This document shows positions 35,001 through 45,447 of a stretch of DNA of 64,000 nucleotides, piece by piece. The translations under genes were made by a program, and so were the position numbers. The notes beneath the pieces are model-generated. The model searched no databases and was not told the DNA's origin. It saw only the letters and a program-made list of their open reading frames with translations. How positions within the stretch are numbered: the first letter of the stretch is position 1; each line of letters opens with the position of its first letter. Origin of the DNA: Lacrimispora defluvii (GTDB lineage Bacteria > Bacillota > Clostridia > Lachnospirales > Lachnospiraceae); contig JAAOXG010000059.1 of NCBI GenBank assembly GCA_013036995.1, forward strand, positions 1-64,000. The letters are read 5' to 3'.

Positions 35001-37055
35001 ATGTCTAAATCGTTATACATTGCAGAAAAACCAAGTGTGGCTCAGGAGTTTGCCAATGCGCTCAAGATTAACGCAAAACGCAGCAACGGATACATAGAAG
35101 CAGATCAGGTGATTATTACCTGGTGCGTGGGACATCTGGTTACGATGAGCTATCCGGAAAGCTATGATCCCAGATATAAGCGATGGAGCTTAGCCACCCT
35201 GCCGTTTCTTCCAAAAGAATTTAAATATGAAGTAATTCCAAGCGCCGCCAGACAGTTTGAAGTTGTGAGCAGTCTGCTAAACCGTCCTGATGTGGATACA
35301 ATCTATGTTTGTACTGACTCCGGAAGAGAAGGAGAATACATATACAGGCTGGTTGCCCAGATGGCGGGGGTGAATGATAAAAAGCAGAAGAGAGTCTGGA
35401 TTGATTCCCAAACCGAAGAGGAAATTTTAAGAGGCATACGGGAAGCAAAAGACGAGGCGGAATATGATAATCTTTCGGCTTCCGCGTATCTGCGTGCAAA
35501 AGAAGATTATCTCATGGGAATTAATTTTTCCCGTTTGCTTACACTAAGATATGGACAGAATATTTCAAATTATTTAAAGAGCGGGAAGAATACTGTTATT
35601 TCCGTAGGCAGGGTTATGACCTGTGTAATGGGAATGGTGGTGCGGAGAGAACGGGAGATCAGGGACTTTGTAAAGACACCGTTTTACCGGGTTATCGGTA
35701 CGTTTACCAGAGAAGATCAGGATTTTGACGGTGAATGGAAAAGTGCTCCGGGATCTAAGTTTTATGAGTCACCATACCTCTATAAAGAGAATGGATTTAA
35801 AGAAAGAAAGCATGCCGAGGAGCTGATAGGGATACTTTCTGCATCAGATCCCATGGAGGCAGTTGTTGCATCAATTGAGAAAAAGAAGGAAACAAAGAAT
35901 CCGCCGCTGCTTTATAATCTGGCTGAACTTCAAAATGACTGTTCTAAGATGTTTAAAATCAGTCCTGATGAGACGTTAAAGGTAGTTCAGGAGCTTTATG
36001 AGAAGAAGATGGTCACTTACCCCAGAACAGATGCCAGGGTTCTTTCCACCGCAGTGGCAAAGGAAATCTATAAGAACATCAGCGGTCTGAAAGGTTTTGA
36101 GCCTTTAAAGGACGCGGCAGAGGAAGTATTAAACAGAGGCTCCTATAAATCAATTGATAAAACAAGATATGTCAATGATAAGCAGATTACGGACCATTAT
36201 GCCATCGTACCCACTGGTCAGGGTCTTTCCTCCTTAAGAGGCTTAACCCCCCTTGCGGCTAAGGTTTATGAAGTGGTTGCAAGAAGGTTTTTAAGTATTT
36301 TCTATCCGCCGGCCATTTATCAAAAGTATGCGCTTGAGCTGGTTGCAGAAAAAGAGCATTTTTATTCCAACTTCCGGGTAATGCTGGAAGAGGGGTACTT
36401 AAAAGTGGCAGATGTATCCGGCAGCAAGAAAAAAGCAGAGGAAAAGACGGAGGAATCTCTCCCTGACAATGAAAATCAGGATGAGAATAATTCTGAAACA
36501 TCACAGAAGCAAATGGACAATCCAGCTTTTATTGCCATGCTTGGTTCATTGAAAAAGGGAATGCAGCTTCCTGTTAAAAAGCTGATTATCAAAGAAGGTG
36601 AGACCTCTCCGCCAAAGCGCTATACATCAGGATCCATGATTCTTGCTATGGAGAACGCGGGTCAGTTAATTGAAGATGAAGAACTCCGTGCCCAGATTAA
36701 GGGTAGTGGTATTGGAACCAGTGCCACAAGAGCAGAGATATTAAAAAAGCTTTTTAATATAGAATATCTCTCTTTAAATACGAAGACCCAGGTGATTGTG
36801 CCCACGCTGTTAGGAGAGATGATCTATGATGTAGTGAACGCCTCCATAAAACAGCTGCTTAATCCGGAACTGACAGCCAGCTGGGAAAAGGGATTAACTT
36901 ATGTCTCAGAGGGAAGCATAACCTCAGAAGAATATATGCAGAAACTGGAGAATTTTGTTGCCGGACGTACCGCTTGGGTACTGAAGCTGAATAATCATTA
37001 TGATTTGCGTAATGTATTTGATGCTGCGGCAGCTAATTATAAAAAACAAAAATAG
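35001..37055 (+). CDS. topB: DNA topoisomerase III
   Basis: A 684-residue type IA topoisomerase that decatenates and relaxes single-stranded regions. TOPRIM: IAEKPSVAQ (E9) and CTDSGREGEYIYRL (D106). Catalytic Tyr340 lies in MVTYPRTDAR. Later blocks GTSATRAEIL and TLLGEMIYDVV are typical. An acidic, low-complexity insert (about 465-505, rich in E, N, D and K) interrupts the domain, a feature of some clostridial TopB proteins. No C-terminal zinc ribbons are seen, unlike TopA. The gene is followed closely (12 bases) by the hexapeptide protein gene. Confidence 0.93.
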   Translation: MSKSLYIAEKPSVAQEFANALKINAKRSNGYIEADQVIITWCVGHLVTMSYPESYDPRYKRWSLATLPFLPKEFKYEVIPSAARQFEVVSSLLNRPDVDTIYVCTDSGREGEYIYRLVAQMAGVNDKKQKRVWIDSQTEEEILRGIREAKDEAEYDNLSASAYLRAKEDYLMGINFSRLLTLRYGQNISNYLKSGKNTVISVGRVMTCVMGMVVRREREIRDFVKTPFYRVIGTFTREDQDFDGEWKSAPGSKFYESPYLYKENGFKERKHAEELIGILSASDPMEAVVASIEKKKETKNPPLLYNLAELQNDCSKMFKISPDETLKVVQELYEKKMVTYPRTDARVLSTAVAKEIYKNISGLKGFEPLKDAAEEVLNRGSYKSIDKTRYVNDKQITDHYAIVPTGQGLSSLRGLTPLAAKVYEVVARRFLSIFYPPAIYQKYALELVAEKEHFYSNFRVMLEEGYLKVADVSGSKKKAEEKTEESLPDNENQDENNSETSQKQMDNPAFIAMLGSLKKGMQLPVKKLIIKEGETSPPKRYTSGSMILAMENAGQLIEDEELRAQIKGSGIGTSATRAEILKKLFNIEYLSLNTKTQVIVPTLLGEMIYDVVNASIKQLLNPELTASWEKGLTYVSEGSITSEEYMQKLENFVAGRTAWVLKLNNHYDLRNVFDAAAANYKKQK

Positions 37056-37067
37056 GAGATTATTAAC

Positions 37068-37751
37068 ATGAAAAAAGAAGATATGACAAACCAGGACTTA
37101 TTTGATACCAATCATACAGTGGCCAAATTATTGTTTGAACAGACCACCTATCCGTGGGAAATTCTTCCTAAGATCAGCGAATTTATCGTTTCTCTTGGAG
37201 AGCGTCTTCCAAAAGACGAATATGTTCATGTTGGAAAAGCAGTATGGATTCATAAGTCTGTAAATCTTCCGCCAACAGCTTGTATGGGCGAGCATGTAAT
37301 TATCTGCAAGAATGCACAGATCCGTCATTGCGCATTTATCAGAGGCAACGCAATTATTGGCGAAGGCGCAGTAGTTGGAAACTCCTCAGAAGTTAAGAAT
37401 TCTATTCTTTTTGATGGCGTACAGGTTCCTCACTTCAACTATGTTGGAGATTCCATTTTAGGATATAAGTCCCATATGGGTGCATCCTCCATCGCTTCCA
37501 ATGTAAAAACAGATAAATCTCTTGTTACCGTACATGCAGAAGATGGAGATATTGAAACAGGACTTAAGAAATTTGGCGCCATCCTTGGAGATTTCGCAGA
37601 GATCGGCTGTGGTGCTATTTTAAATCCTGGTACAGTGATCGGACCTAAAGCAGATATTTATCCGCTTTCCTGCGTCAGAGGCTGTGTAGAGGGTAACTCC
37701 ATTTACAAAAAGCAGGGAGAAATCGTAGAAAAGAAAATTACTGAGGAATAA
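37068..37751 (+). CDS. left-handed beta-helix (hexapeptide-repeat) protein, GlmU C-terminal-like
   Basis: A 227-residue protein. The middle (about 55-205) is built of imperfect hexapeptide repeats: VHVGKAVWIHKSVNLPPTACMG, EHVIICKNAQIRHCAFIRG, NAIIGEGAVVGNSSEVKNSI, and a final GCGAILNPGTVIGPKADIYP. That is the left-handed parallel beta-helix of acyl- and nucleotidyl-transferases such as the GlmU tail. No nucleotide-binding N-terminal domain is present. It may be an acetyltransferase. Close spacing after topB suggests co-transcription with no functional link seen. Confidence 0.75.
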   Translation: MKKEDMTNQDLFDTNHTVAKLLFEQTTYPWEILPKISEFIVSLGERLPKDEYVHVGKAVWIHKSVNLPPTACMGEHVIICKNAQIRHCAFIRGNAIIGEGAVVGNSSEVKNSILFDGVQVPHFNYVGDSILGYKSHMGASSIASNVKTDKSLVTVHAEDGDIETGLKKFGAILGDFAEIGCGAILNPGTVIGPKADIYPLSCVRGCVEGNSIYKKQGEIVEKKITEE

Positions 37752-37758
37752 ATAAAAC

Positions 37759-39090
37759 ATGAGCGAAAGTAAACATGCCCAGGCAGGAAATGGAAAATTC
37801 GGTTCTAGAATTGGATTCATTCTGGCTTCTGTTGGTTCCGCAGTTGGTATGGGAAACATATGGATGTTTCCCTATCGGCTGGGACAATATGGTGGAGCTG
37901 CTTTTTTACTGGTGTATTTTGGTTTTATATTTTTATTTGGTCTGGTCGGCTTGTCCGGAGAGTTTGCTTTTGGCAGGCTCACCGGCACAGGCCCCATTGG
38001 CTCCTATGATTATGCTCTTAAGACAAGAGGAAAAAAAGGCGGTTCCTTTCTGGGTGCCATCCCTCTGATTGGTTCCTTTGGCATTGCCATTGGTTATGCC
38101 ATAATCGTGGGCTGGGTGTTAAGGTATTTATGGGGAGCATTGTCCGGTGTTATGATGAAGGGGGAAGCCTCAGAATATTTTTCCCGGGCAACCGGTCATT
38201 TTGGCAGCGTTCCGTGGCATCTGCTTGTAGTTATAATAACGGTAGCTATATTAGCAGGTGGTGTACTAAAAGGCATTGAAAAAGTAAATGCAATCATGAT
38301 GCCTGCTTTTTTTATTCTGTTTTTACTGATTGCGATCCGGGTGTTTTTCCTTCCTGGGGCTTTTGAAGGATATAAATATCTACTGGTACCAAGGTGGGAG
38401 CTTTTGCTAAAACCGGAAACGTGGGTTATGGCTATGGGACAGGCTTTCTTTTCCCTATCCATTACTGGCTCAGGAATGGTTATTTACGGAAGCTATCTGG
38501 ATAAGAAAGAGGATATACCAAAAGCGGCGGTTACCACTGCTTTGCTGGATACCATTGCTGCTCTTTTAGCCGGTTTTGCTATTATTCCAGCTGTATTTGC
38601 ATTTCAGATGGATCCGGCCAGCGGACCTCCCCTGATGTTCATAACCTTACCTAAAGTGTTTGAACAGATTCCGGCGGGCAGAGTTATTGCGATATTGTTT
38701 TTCCTTTCCGTATTGTTTGCGGGAGTGACCTCTCTGGTTAATATGTTTGAAGTCTGCTCAGAAGCCATTCAGACACATCTGCATTTCCCCAGAAAAGCAG
38801 CAGTTGCATTTGTAGGGGCAGTTGTTTTTGTGATAGGCCTTTTCATTGAATATGAGCCATATATGGGCGCTTGGATGGATTATATTACGATCTATGTGGT
38901 TCCATTTGGCGCAGTGCTATGTGCCGTGATAATCTACTGGGTACTTAAAGATGAGAAGATCATGGAAGAGTTAAATAAAGGACGAAAAAAACCATTGGGG
39001 AATTATTTTGTTTTTACTGCAAAATACATTTATGTCTCCCTTGCACTACTTGTATTCGTATTAAGTATTGTATACAAAGGGATCGGTTGA
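37759..39090 (+). CDS. sodium-dependent transporter, SNF (NSS/SLC6) family
   Basis: A 443-residue symporter with about 11 TM helices. The first segment RIGFILASVGSAVGMGNIWMFPYRL holds the unwound TM1 of the family (GNIWRFPY is canonical; Arg is replaced by Met here). EFAFGRLTG, SLSITGSGMVIYGSY (TM6) and SVLFAGVTSLVNMFEV (TM8) are the other signature helices. Bacterial members move amino acids with sodium. It starts 7 bases after the hexapeptide gene. A bidirectional terminator closes it. Confidence 0.92.
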   Translation: MSESKHAQAGNGKFGSRIGFILASVGSAVGMGNIWMFPYRLGQYGGAAFLLVYFGFIFLFGLVGLSGEFAFGRLTGTGPIGSYDYALKTRGKKGGSFLGAIPLIGSFGIAIGYAIIVGWVLRYLWGALSGVMMKGEASEYFSRATGHFGSVPWHLLVVIITVAILAGGVLKGIEKVNAIMMPAFFILFLLIAIRVFFLPGAFEGYKYLLVPRWELLLKPETWVMAMGQAFFSLSITGSGMVIYGSYLDKKEDIPKAAVTTALLDTIAALLAGFAIIPAVFAFQMDPASGPPLMFITLPKVFEQIPAGRVIAILFFLSVLFAGVTSLVNMFEVCSEAIQTHLHFPRKAAVAFVGAVVFVIGLFIEYEPYMGAWMDYITIYVVPFGAVLCAVIIYWVLKDEKIMEELNKGRKKPLGNYFVFTAKYIYVSLALLVFVLSIVYKGIG

Positions 39091-39105
39091 TCCTGTATTA
39101 CATAA

Positions 39106-39154
39106 AAAAACCTGTATTTTCATGCCTTGTTTCAGGCGGAAAATACAGGTTTTT
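39106..39154. terminator. bidirectional terminator between transporter and upp
   Basis: AAAAACCTGTATTTTC (39106-39121) pairs with GAAAATACAGGTTTTT (39139-39154) over 16 perfect bases. U runs form on both strands. Confidence 0.9.
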
Positions 39155-39162
39155 CATATTTC

Positions 39163-39804
39163 CTATTTTGTACCGAAGATACGGTCGCCAGCATCACCAA
39201 GACCCGGGCAGATATATGCATTCTCATTTAACTGACGATCTAAATGTCCTACATAGATCTGGATATCCGGATGTGCTTCATGAAGTCGTTTTAAACCTTC
39301 TGGAGCAGCAATGATGGCCATGAACTTAATGTGCTTTCCGCCGTACTGCTTAATAAAATCAACGGCTGCAGTTGCAGAACCGCCGGTAGCAAGCATCGGG
39401 TCGGTAACAACAATGGTTCTCTGCTCAATCGGGCTTGGAAGTTTGCAGTAATATTCATGGGGCTCATGAGTTTTTTCATCCCGATATAAACCGATATGTC
39501 CTACCTTGGCAGACGGTACAAGAGCCAGAATTCCGTTAACCATACCAAGACCTGCTCTGAGGATCGGAACAACTGCCATTTTTTTACCGGCAATCATGGG
39601 AGTCATACAGGTCTCAATTGGGGTTTCAACCTCCACATCCTGTAATGGAAGATCCCTTAATGCTTCAAATCCCATCAGCATGGCAATCTCTTCTATAAGC
39701 GCACGGAATTCATTGGTTCCCGTTCTCTTGTCTCGTAAGATTGAAATTTTGTGCTGAATCAGCGGGTGGGTAAAAACAGTTACATTGTCCATTTGTAAAT
39801 CCAT
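39163..39804 (-). CDS. upp: uracil phosphoribosyltransferase
   Basis: A 213-residue enzyme that makes UMP from uracil and PRPP. Signature blocks are [31 protein letters not shown] (PRPP loop) and [16 protein letters not shown] (uracil site). Length is normal. It is downstream of the uracil permease gene on the same strand with an 18-base gap, so uptake and salvage form one operon. Confidence 0.97.
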   Translation of the reverse strand: MDLQMDNVTVFTHPLIQHKISILRDKRTGTNEFRALIEEIAMLMGFEALRDLPLQDVEVETPIETCMTPMIAGKKMAVVPILRAGLGMVNGILALVPSAKVGHIGLYRDEKTHEPHEYYCKLPSPIEQRTIVVTDPMLATGGSATAAVDFIKQYGGKHIKFMAIIAAPEGLKRLHEAHPDIQIYVGHLDRQLNENAYICPGLGDAGDRIFGTK

Positions 39805-39822
39805 AATAGTTTTAATCCTTTC

Positions 39823-41148
<1,326 letters not shown>

Positions 41149-41220
41149 GAGAATACCCCGTTTCTTTTTATTTTTCCGTCCTATTTTATCAGAGAAAGGG
41201 ATAAATGGCAACTCTTTTTG

Positions 41221-42018
41221 TTATTTTGTCTCAGGAGTATATTCAATTAACGCAAAATCCCCCAAAGCATGAGCGACTGGTATGGAGACGATAATGACTC
41301 CCTGATCCTCATAACTAAAGGATTCCGGAAATTCTGCGGCTCCTTTTTCCTGCTGTTCTGATGAAAAATCTGCATTTTGAAAAATGTCGGTATATGTCTG
41401 TTCATCCATATCAGTCCGCGCGCTCATCAAAGCTTCCTTAAGCTCGGGAGAAGTGTTGTAAAACTTACACTGATCTGATAACACATACTGAGCCAGCAGT
41501 TTTGGATCGACGTAATCCCTTAGCCTGATGTTCTTCCCGGTCTTTAAGTCAACGACGCTGGTGTAATAGACATTGGTGGGATGTGCAGCCCCCTCAGCAG
41601 AAAGCATGCCTGTATAGGCAACGCTGATTCTGTTCCTGTCAGCTGAAATGATGTCAGCACTGACAGTAAGAGTGTCTTTTGATGGATCAATAGAATAAGC
41701 ATCAATAATTTCCAGTGCATTGTCTTTTAACCGATTGTTGACGGCTTCTAATTCCGATTCATCTGATAATTCTTTAAGAACCGGATATTCAATGGTCACT
41801 TTGTCACTCTTATAAACGTACATGGAAGTGGCTGTTTTTGACTTGGGATCTGTGCTTAAACTGCCGGAACTTTCGGATTCATTCTGAACTTCTATCACAG
41901 ACGTTTGGGCGGAGGCAGTTGTTTCATTGATATTTGTTGTCTGAATGTCTGACAAATCTGGTTTTACATAATTTCGGTGACCGCAACCATTAAGAGACAG
42001 AGATAGAAGTGCAGCCAT
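41221..42018 (-). CDS. RsiV/DUF3298-like exported lipoprotein
   Basis: A 265-residue protein from the ATG at 42018. The open frame continues upstream and gives KRHILF before this Met, i.e. a complete lipoprotein signal (KRHILFMAALLSLSLNGC). A perfect SD (GAGGTGA, 42050-42044) sits 4 bases before an in-frame ACG at 42039. The mature part has a Ser/Thr-rich linker (about 25-70) and then VTIEYPVLK..., DVVDLKTGKNIRLRDYV and YEDQGVIIVSIPVAHA, the DUF3298/RsiV-type extracellular domain that in RsiV senses lysozyme. No sigma factor gene is adjacent. Confidence 0.7.
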   Translation of the reverse strand: MAALLSLSLNGCGHRNYVKPDLSDIQTTNINETTASAQTSVIEVQNESESSGSLSTDPKSKTATSMYVYKSDKVTIEYPVLKELSDESELEAVNNRLKDNALEIIDAYSIDPSKDTLTVSADIISADRNRISVAYTGMLSAEGAAHPTNVYYTSVVDLKTGKNIRLRDYVDPKLLAQYVLSDQCKFYNTSPELKEALMSARTDMDEQTYTDIFQNADFSSEQQEKGAAEFPESFSYEDQGVIIVSIPVAHALGDFALIEYTPETK

Positions 42019-42159
42019 GAAAAGAATATGACGTTTCGTAAAATCACCTCGGATCTGATTTGTTTTTTCTGAAGTTAGTATATCATAATACCATCTGGTT
42101 TTCCTAGAATATTATGTAAAATTAAGGGAATTGTAGGAAAAATATGTGGACATAGAGAA

Positions 42160-42201
42160 AAGACTCCCCAAAGCCAGAATAAATCCGCTTTGGGAAGTCT
42201 T
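42160..42201 (-). terminator. terminator of tRNA-Leu
   Basis: On the minus strand AAGACTTCCCAAAGC pairs with GCTTTGGGGAGTCTT around about 12 bases, then TTTC. Confidence 0.75.
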
Positions 42202-42221
42202 GCTCCCTGCCAAGGGTGTAG

Positions 42222-42304
42222 TGCCGGCAGTGGGACTTGAACCCACACGATGTTGCCATCAACGGATTTTGAGTCCGCCTCGTCTGCCATTCCGACATGC
42301 CGGC
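42222..42304 (-). tRNA. tRNA-Leu (anticodon CAA)
   Basis: Minus strand: GCCGGCA pairs with TGCCGGC. The anticodon stem GCGGA/TCCGT encloses CTCAAAA, giving CAA (TTG codon). It has a long variable arm (TGATGGCAACATC) as expected for type II tRNAs. The T loop is GTTCAAGTC. CCA not encoded. Confidence 0.94.
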
Positions 42305-42324
42305 TTGCACTTACAACGTTCATT

Positions 42325-42353
42325 ATTCTATCACAGGATTTTCCATTTGGCAA
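42325..42353 (-). promoter_or_regulatory. promoter of tRNA-Leu
   Basis: Minus strand: TTGCCA (42353-42348), 17 bases, TAGAAT (42330-42325). Confidence 0.75.
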
Positions 42354-42411
42354 GTAAATAAATTGAAAATCGGCAAAATAAATTTCCGCCAATGGTAAAG
42401 CAGTAAAAGTA

Positions 42412-42467
42412 TTCTCCCTGTCCGCGGAATTGAAGTAATTGAGTATGAAAGTATCAGGCAGGGAGAA
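42412..42467. repeat. 9-bp inverted repeat downstream of the FucNAc operon
   Basis: TTCTCCCTG (42412-42420) and CAGGGAGAA (42459-42467) are perfect complements 38 bases apart, just past the stop of the last gene of the operon. Minus-strand T runs follow. A terminator with an unusually long loop is possible. Confidence 0.4.
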
Positions 42468-42473
42468 GAGAGG

Positions 42474-43466
42474 CTATAAACATTTTTTATACTGTTCAAT
42501 AATATACTCGGCCCGCTGTTTGTAGGTATGGTTCTGTACACTCAGCACCGCATTTTTTCGTATGTTCATCCATTCATCTTTGTTATTCTTATAGTATTCT
42601 ACCAGTTCCAGGGTCTGTTCGGGGGAAGAGGACACAACCAGATCACGTCCCGGAGTAAACAGCTTTCTGATCTCAGCATTGTCGGATGACAGCACAAAAC
42701 CGCCGGAACCCAGTATCTCAAAGGTCCGCTTGGTTATGGTCTGCTGGTGATTTTGTGTTACAAGATTGATAAAACTGCTGTTATATGCTGCGCAGGTGCG
42801 GTCATAGGCCATACCCCCATGATAATATATATGAGGCGTATCCATGGCTAATATTTGTTTGATAAGGGGCAAATAGCCCCGGTCTCCGTAAAGCTGTATC
42901 TGGTATCCGTTTTCCAGAAGCGGTTTTAAGAGTATCTGCAGTGATTTATAGCGGTAGTGTTCCGGATGGAACGGGTATATCATTGAGTAAGAATTGCCGA
43001 TCAAATTAATATAATCTTCTTTTACATTAAGGCCTTCCATTGGATGATGAACGACCGGACTGTAGGCGTAATACATCATCTCGCAGGGGAACCCCTTTTT
43101 AATAATAAACTGGCGCATTTCCGGACACATGGTAAGCACCAGATCAGGTTTCGATGCATAGATGATATCCATTTCAATACCGTCTCCTGTTTTTGAAAGG
43201 AAATAGGTACTGGATATGCCATCGGTGTCCCAGTGGATATGCTTCAGAGACTTAGGACGGTTACTTCCCAGAAATGACATGACATCATGATTGAGTTCCA
43301 AAGGTGCCCCCATAGTGATAAAGAGGTCAGCGTCACAATTTGTTAAAATCTGATCTATTTGATTTACAGTGGTAGCCGTGAGGACGGAGGCTTCGCAGCC
43401 TGCCTGCTTAAATCCCCACTGCATATCGTATGAAAATAGTCTGTTTCCAAGAATGAGTACTTTCAT
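42474..43466 (-). CDS. CgeB-like glycosyltransferase
   Basis: A 330-residue protein of the GT-B type. It starts MKVLILGNRLFSYDMQWGF, with DADLFITMGAPLELNH and HWDTDG in the N-terminal half. The C-terminal half holds YGDRGYLP, YHGGMAYDRTCAAYNSS and KRTFEILGSGGFVLSS, which is the nucleotide-sugar-binding signature of CgeB/Glyco_trans_1_2 proteins. It abuts the second glycosyltransferase (stop to start with no gap). It is the last gene of the capE-F-G operon, so it likely transfers FucNAc or the next sugar. Confidence 0.78.
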   Translation of the reverse strand: MKVLILGNRLFSYDMQWGFKQAGCEASVLTATTVNQIDQILTNCDADLFITMGAPLELNHDVMSFLGSNRPKSLKHIHWDTDGISSTYFLSKTGDGIEMDIIYASKPDLVLTMCPEMRQFIIKKGFPCEMMYYAYSPVVHHPMEGLNVKEDYINLIGNSYSMIYPFHPEHYRYKSLQILLKPLLENGYQIQLYGDRGYLPLIKQILAMDTPHIYYHGGMAYDRTCAAYNSSFINLVTQNHQQTITKRTFEILGSGGFVLSSDNAEIRKLFTPGRDLVVSSSPEQTLELVEYYKNNKDEWMNIRKNAVLSVQNHTYKQRAEYIIEQYKKCL

Positions 43467-44303
43467 TTATTTATTCAGTCCTTCCTGATAACGGGTTAAA
43501 AAATATTGTTTGTGCCAGGGACTGCCGTGCAATTCGCTTAAAGCTTTAAGTCCCATGGTGCCGTATTGCTTTACCAGGCCGTCAAAATTGTCTGCGGATT
43601 TACCGCCTGCTGTCATCCTCTGACCGGCGATTTCGTGATATACCACGGAATTATAATTGACTTTTGGATACCAGCTCCGTTTCGTTCCATAATAGTAGTA
43701 GTAACCAAGAAGCATACTGTCATCTTCAAAGCATTGGCGTCCCTTTAAAAAAGCTGCGTTATAGCCGCCTGTTTTCTTAAGTATTTCAGAAACGTGAACA
43801 CATGGATTCGTAAATCCCTGAACAACGCTGTCAGTTCGCAATCCCAAAAGAAAGTCATCGTATTGTGATAACTGTTCAGGCAGAACAGCAGTTTTATTTA
43901 AAAAGGGCATCGCCCCTTTTTTATCCACAATGCCGCAGCTGATCAGAGGTTCTTCATTATTCTCAAGATAGGTGACCAGTGGGTTCTCCCAGTTTGGAGT
44001 GAAGATCATGTCTAAATGCAGTTCGCTGATATATAGTGTATCTGGTAGATTTTTCCAAATGTATTCAAAACATTTTTGCCGACCAACTGTTGTGCCTACA
44101 TTTGTGCCGTCCCCAATAATGTGAAAGTCAAGTTTAAAATTTTCTTGTAAAAAATTTTTCAAATTATCATTAGTCAGGTTTCCCTGATTATAGACGACAA
44201 TTGTTTTGTAGGTGCTTTTTTCCAGAGATTTTAAACAGCTGAGGGCGAATTTCATATCCTGTCCCTGTCTTAACATGAAAAGCAGAGTGTGCACAAGACT
44301 CAT
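43467..44303 (-). CDS. GT-A glycosyltransferase-like protein
   Basis: A 278-residue protein. SD GAGGTGAATAAA before ATG 44303 replaces the longer frame to 44366, which overlaps the epimerase gene. It has the GT2-like order: SLVHTLLF..., TYKTIVVYNQGNLTND, GDGTNVGTTVGRQKCFEYIW near 65-85, then ELHLDMIFTPNWE (a DxD-like acidic site), and a late CFEDDSMLLGYYYYYG with acidic residues in the acceptor area. It is in one transcript with capE-F-G. Probably transfers an amino sugar. Confidence 0.68.
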   Translation of the reverse strand: MSLVHTLLFMLRQGQDMKFALSCLKSLEKSTYKTIVVYNQGNLTNDNLKNFLQENFKLDFHIIGDGTNVGTTVGRQKCFEYIWKNLPDTLYISELHLDMIFTPNWENPLVTYLENNEEPLISCGIVDKKGAMPFLNKTAVLPEQLSQYDDFLLGLRTDSVVQGFTNPCVHVSEILKKTGGYNAAFLKGRQCFEDDSMLLGYYYYYGTKRSWYPKVNYNSVVYHEIAGQRMTAGGKSADNFDGLVKQYGTMGLKALSELHGSPWHKQYFLTRYQEGLNK

Positions 44304-44313
44304 TTTATTCACC

Positions 44314-45444
44314 TCATATAGTTTTTTTCCATATATTCTGATTGATAATTTTGGTGTAGCTTTCAATGATTTTGACTACTTTACAGGAAACATTGGTATC
44401 TGTATAGTCGGGAACCGGAGCAATGGATTCCTTATTGGTTCCCATGGATACAGACAACGCAAGGGCCTGAAGGATGTCTTTTTCGTTTGTTCCCCCGATA
44501 ATAACAGAACCTTTGTCAAGGGCCTCGGGCCTTTCCGTAGAAGTTCGAAGAAGTACTGCGGGAAAACCGAGAATCGCGCTTTCTTCGCAAAGAGTTCCAC
44601 TATCGGACAACACACAAAAAGAGCTTTTTTGCAGCCGGCAATAATCCAGAAAGCCGAAGGGTTCCATGCATCGTACAAGCGGATCAAAGACAAAGCCGTA
44701 ATCTTCTATTTTTTTCTGGCTTCTGGGATGCACCGAAAAAATCACGGGCATCCGGTAAGTCATTGCGGCCGCATTGACAGCCTGCATAAGTGGAATAAAT
44801 GTGCCTTCTGCATCAACGTTTTCTTCTCTGTGAGCGGATACCACCAGATACCGGTTCTGTTCCAGCATAAGCCTGCTCAGTATGCTGCTTTGGTCAATTT
44901 TCTGCCTGCAGCTTTCAAGCACCTCAGTCATGGGAGAGCCAGTGACAAAGATATGTTCTTTTGTAATACCTTCAGACAGAAGGTACCGCCTGGCATGTTC
45001 TGTATATGCCAGATTTATATCAGATACGTGATCCACGATCTTGCGATTAATTTCCTCAGGCACATTTAAGTCAAAGCACCGGTTGCCCGCTTCCATGTGG
45101 AAGATGGGTATCTTAAGGCGCTTGGCGGAGATGACTGACAGTGCTGAATTGGTATCTCCCAGCACAAGCAGGGCATCGGGTTTTTCCTTTTGTAAAATCC
45201 GGTAGGATTCTGCGATAATATTGCCAATGGTATCACCAAGAGTTTCACCAGGGCATGAAAGGCAGTAATCAGGCGGACGGATTTCAAGATCATCGAAAAA
45301 AACGTCATTTAAGGATTTCGCCCAATTCTGCCCGGTATGAACCAGAATATGGTCAAAATACTGGTCAAAAGCTTTGATACAGGCGGACAGCCTGATGATT
45401 TCCGGTCTGGTTCCCAGTATGGTCATTAATTTCAGTTTCTTCAT
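44314..45444 (-). CDS. capG: UDP-N-acetyl-L-talosamine/UDP-GlcNAc 2-epimerase (CapG/WecB family)
   Basis: A 376-residue GT-B-fold epimerase. Signature: ILGTRPEIIRLSA, LVLGDTNSALSVISAKR, HMEAGNRCFDLNVPEEINRKIVDHVSD and VVSAHREENVD, with the catalytic Asp/Glu/His set of the WecB family. In the CapE/F/G pathway it turns UDP-L-TalNAc into UDP-L-FucNAc. The order capE, capF, capG on the same strand with gaps of a few bases makes this role more likely than a plain UDP-GlcNAc 2-epimerase (ManNAc) role. Gene symbol follows Staphylococcus aureus. Confidence 0.82.
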   Translation of the reverse strand: MKKLKLMTILGTRPEIIRLSACIKAFDQYFDHILVHTGQNWAKSLNDVFFDDLEIRPPDYCLSCPGETLGDTIGNIIAESYRILQKEKPDALLVLGDTNSALSVISAKRLKIPIFHMEAGNRCFDLNVPEEINRKIVDHVSDINLAYTEHARRYLLSEGITKEHIFVTGSPMTEVLESCRQKIDQSSILSRLMLEQNRYLVVSAHREENVDAEGTFIPLMQAVNAAAMTYRMPVIFSVHPRSQKKIEDYGFVFDPLVRCMEPFGFLDYCRLQKSSFCVLSDSGTLCEESAILGFPAVLLRTSTERPEALDKGSVIIGGTNEKDILQALALSVSMGTNKESIAPVPDYTDTNVSCKVVKIIESYTKIINQNIWKKTI

Positions 45445-45447
45445 TGC

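Noticed and set aside
42075-42392. ORFs over tRNA-Leu on both strands
   Set aside because: They run through the tRNA and its terminator, have no SD and no recognisable protein.
44212-45069. 285-codon plus-strand ORF opposite capG
   Set aside because: Complementary-frame shadow of a well-supported epimerase gene, with no SD and unlike any family.
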